Origin: Brevundimonas sp. UBA4609
GTDB lineage: Bacteria > Pseudomonadota > Alphaproteobacteria > Caulobacterales > Caulobacteraceae
Length of the DNA: 12,565 nt
Direction: 5' to 3'
Assembly (NCBI GenBank): GCA_002386585.1
Contig: DGIZ01000045.1
Coordinates: forward strand, 1 to 12,565
Shown one piece after another: positions 12,167 to 12,565 of this stretch (its first letter is position 1; every line of letters starts with the position of its first letter). Made by a program: the position numbers and the translations under genes. The notes beneath the pieces were generated by a model. The model was not told the DNA's origin. It did no database searches and saw only the letters and a list, made by a program, of their open reading frames with translations.

Positions 12167-12565
12167 TCAGCCGCTGTTTCGAAGGCCTGCCGCCACGCCG
12201 TTGATGGCCAGAAGGATGCCGTTGCTGACGCGCGGGTCGTCGTCGCCCGCCCGGCGGCGGCGGATCAGCTCGATCTGCACATGGTTCAACGGCTCGACAT
12301 AGGGCATCCGCTGGCGGATCAGGCGGCTGAGCTCGGGCTGGCCGCCCAGCAGGGCGTCCTGGCCGGTGATCGACAGGACGGCGGCCACGGTGCGGTCCCA
12401 TTCGGCGCGAATGGCGTCATAGATGCGCTCGGCCAGGGCTGGGTCGGGAACCAGGCCGGCGTAGCGGCGGGCGATGGCCATGTCGGCTTTGGCCATCACC
12501 ATCTCCATGTTCTGCACCACGGTGCGGAAGAAGGGCCAGGTCTCGGCCATGGCGCGCAGCTCGGC
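12167..12565 (-). CDS. ppc: Phosphoenolpyruvate carboxylase, C-terminal part (5' end beyond window)
   Basis: Fixes bicarbonate onto phosphoenolpyruvate to make oxaloacetate, replenishing the TCA cycle. Only the last 132 codons are in the window, reading AELRAMAETWPFF at the right edge. The match to E. coli Ppc is clear: WPFF, EMVMAKADMAIARRY (E. coli EMVFAKADLWLAEYY), YVEPLNHVQIELIRRRR (E. coli YTDPLNVLQAELLHRSR) and the C-terminus GVAAGLRNSG (E. coli GIAAGMRNTG). The conserved C-terminal tail of this enzyme, which reaches into the active site, is intact. The ATG at 12550 is internal, because the frame stays open and conserved to the window edge. The complete gene (about 880-930 codons in this family) continues beyond 12565. 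Confidence 0.95.
   Translation of the reverse strand, partial: AELRAMAETWPFFRTVVQNMEMVMAKADMAIARRYAGLVPDPALAERIYDAIRAEWDRTVAAVLSITGQDALLGGQPELSRLIRQRMPYVEPLNHVQIELIRRRRAGDDDPRVSNGILLAINGVAAGLRNSG

Overview
The window is high-GC DNA (roughly two-thirds G+C by eye), densely packed with bacterial housekeeping genes and showing strong GC3 codon bias. The gene set and its details point to an alphaproteobacterium of the Caulobacterales, with Brevundimonas or Caulobacter as my best guess. Supporting this are alkB divergent from dnaK, coaBC followed by dut, sigma-32 promoters of CTTG/CCCAT type, and a REP-like intergenic repeat common in this group. The species cannot be named from the sequence alone. 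I see no mobile element, CRISPR array, tRNA or rRNA.

Layout: (1) 1-549, minus strand: alkB, cut off at its 3' end by the window edge. (2) 550-835: divergent promoter region with a clear heat-shock promoter for dnaK. (3) 836-4874, plus strand: dnaK, then a hairpin terminator/attenuator and a second heat-shock promoter, then dnaJ and dapB overlapping by four bases. (4) 4951-7103, minus strand, transcribed in the order coaBC, dut, and a stand-alone BLUF blue-light sensor. (5) 7237-7746, plus strand: a small lipoprotein whose C-terminal domain resembles domains found at the ends of polymorphic toxins and 'pyocin large subunit-like' proteins. (6) 7777-8640, minus strand: murI. (7) 8762-10945, plus strand: a lipoprotein M3-family peptidase, followed by two hairpins, the second a textbook terminator. 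(8) 11201-12166, plus strand: corA, abutting tail to tail with (9) ppc (12167 to the window end, minus strand), of which only the C-terminus is present.

The genes cover proteostasis (DnaK/DnaJ), nucleotide and DNA hygiene (AlkB, dUTPase), cell-wall precursors (DapB for meso-diaminopimelate, MurI for D-glutamate), coenzyme A (CoaBC), Mg2+ uptake (CorA), anaplerosis (Ppc) and peptide turnover (M3 peptidase). No novel multi-gene system is evident. The points most worth a second look are the separate sigma-32-type promoter in front of dnaJ, the cysteine-containing insert in DnaJ, the toxin-domain-like lipoprotein, and the BLUF photosensor placed downstream of coaBC-dut.
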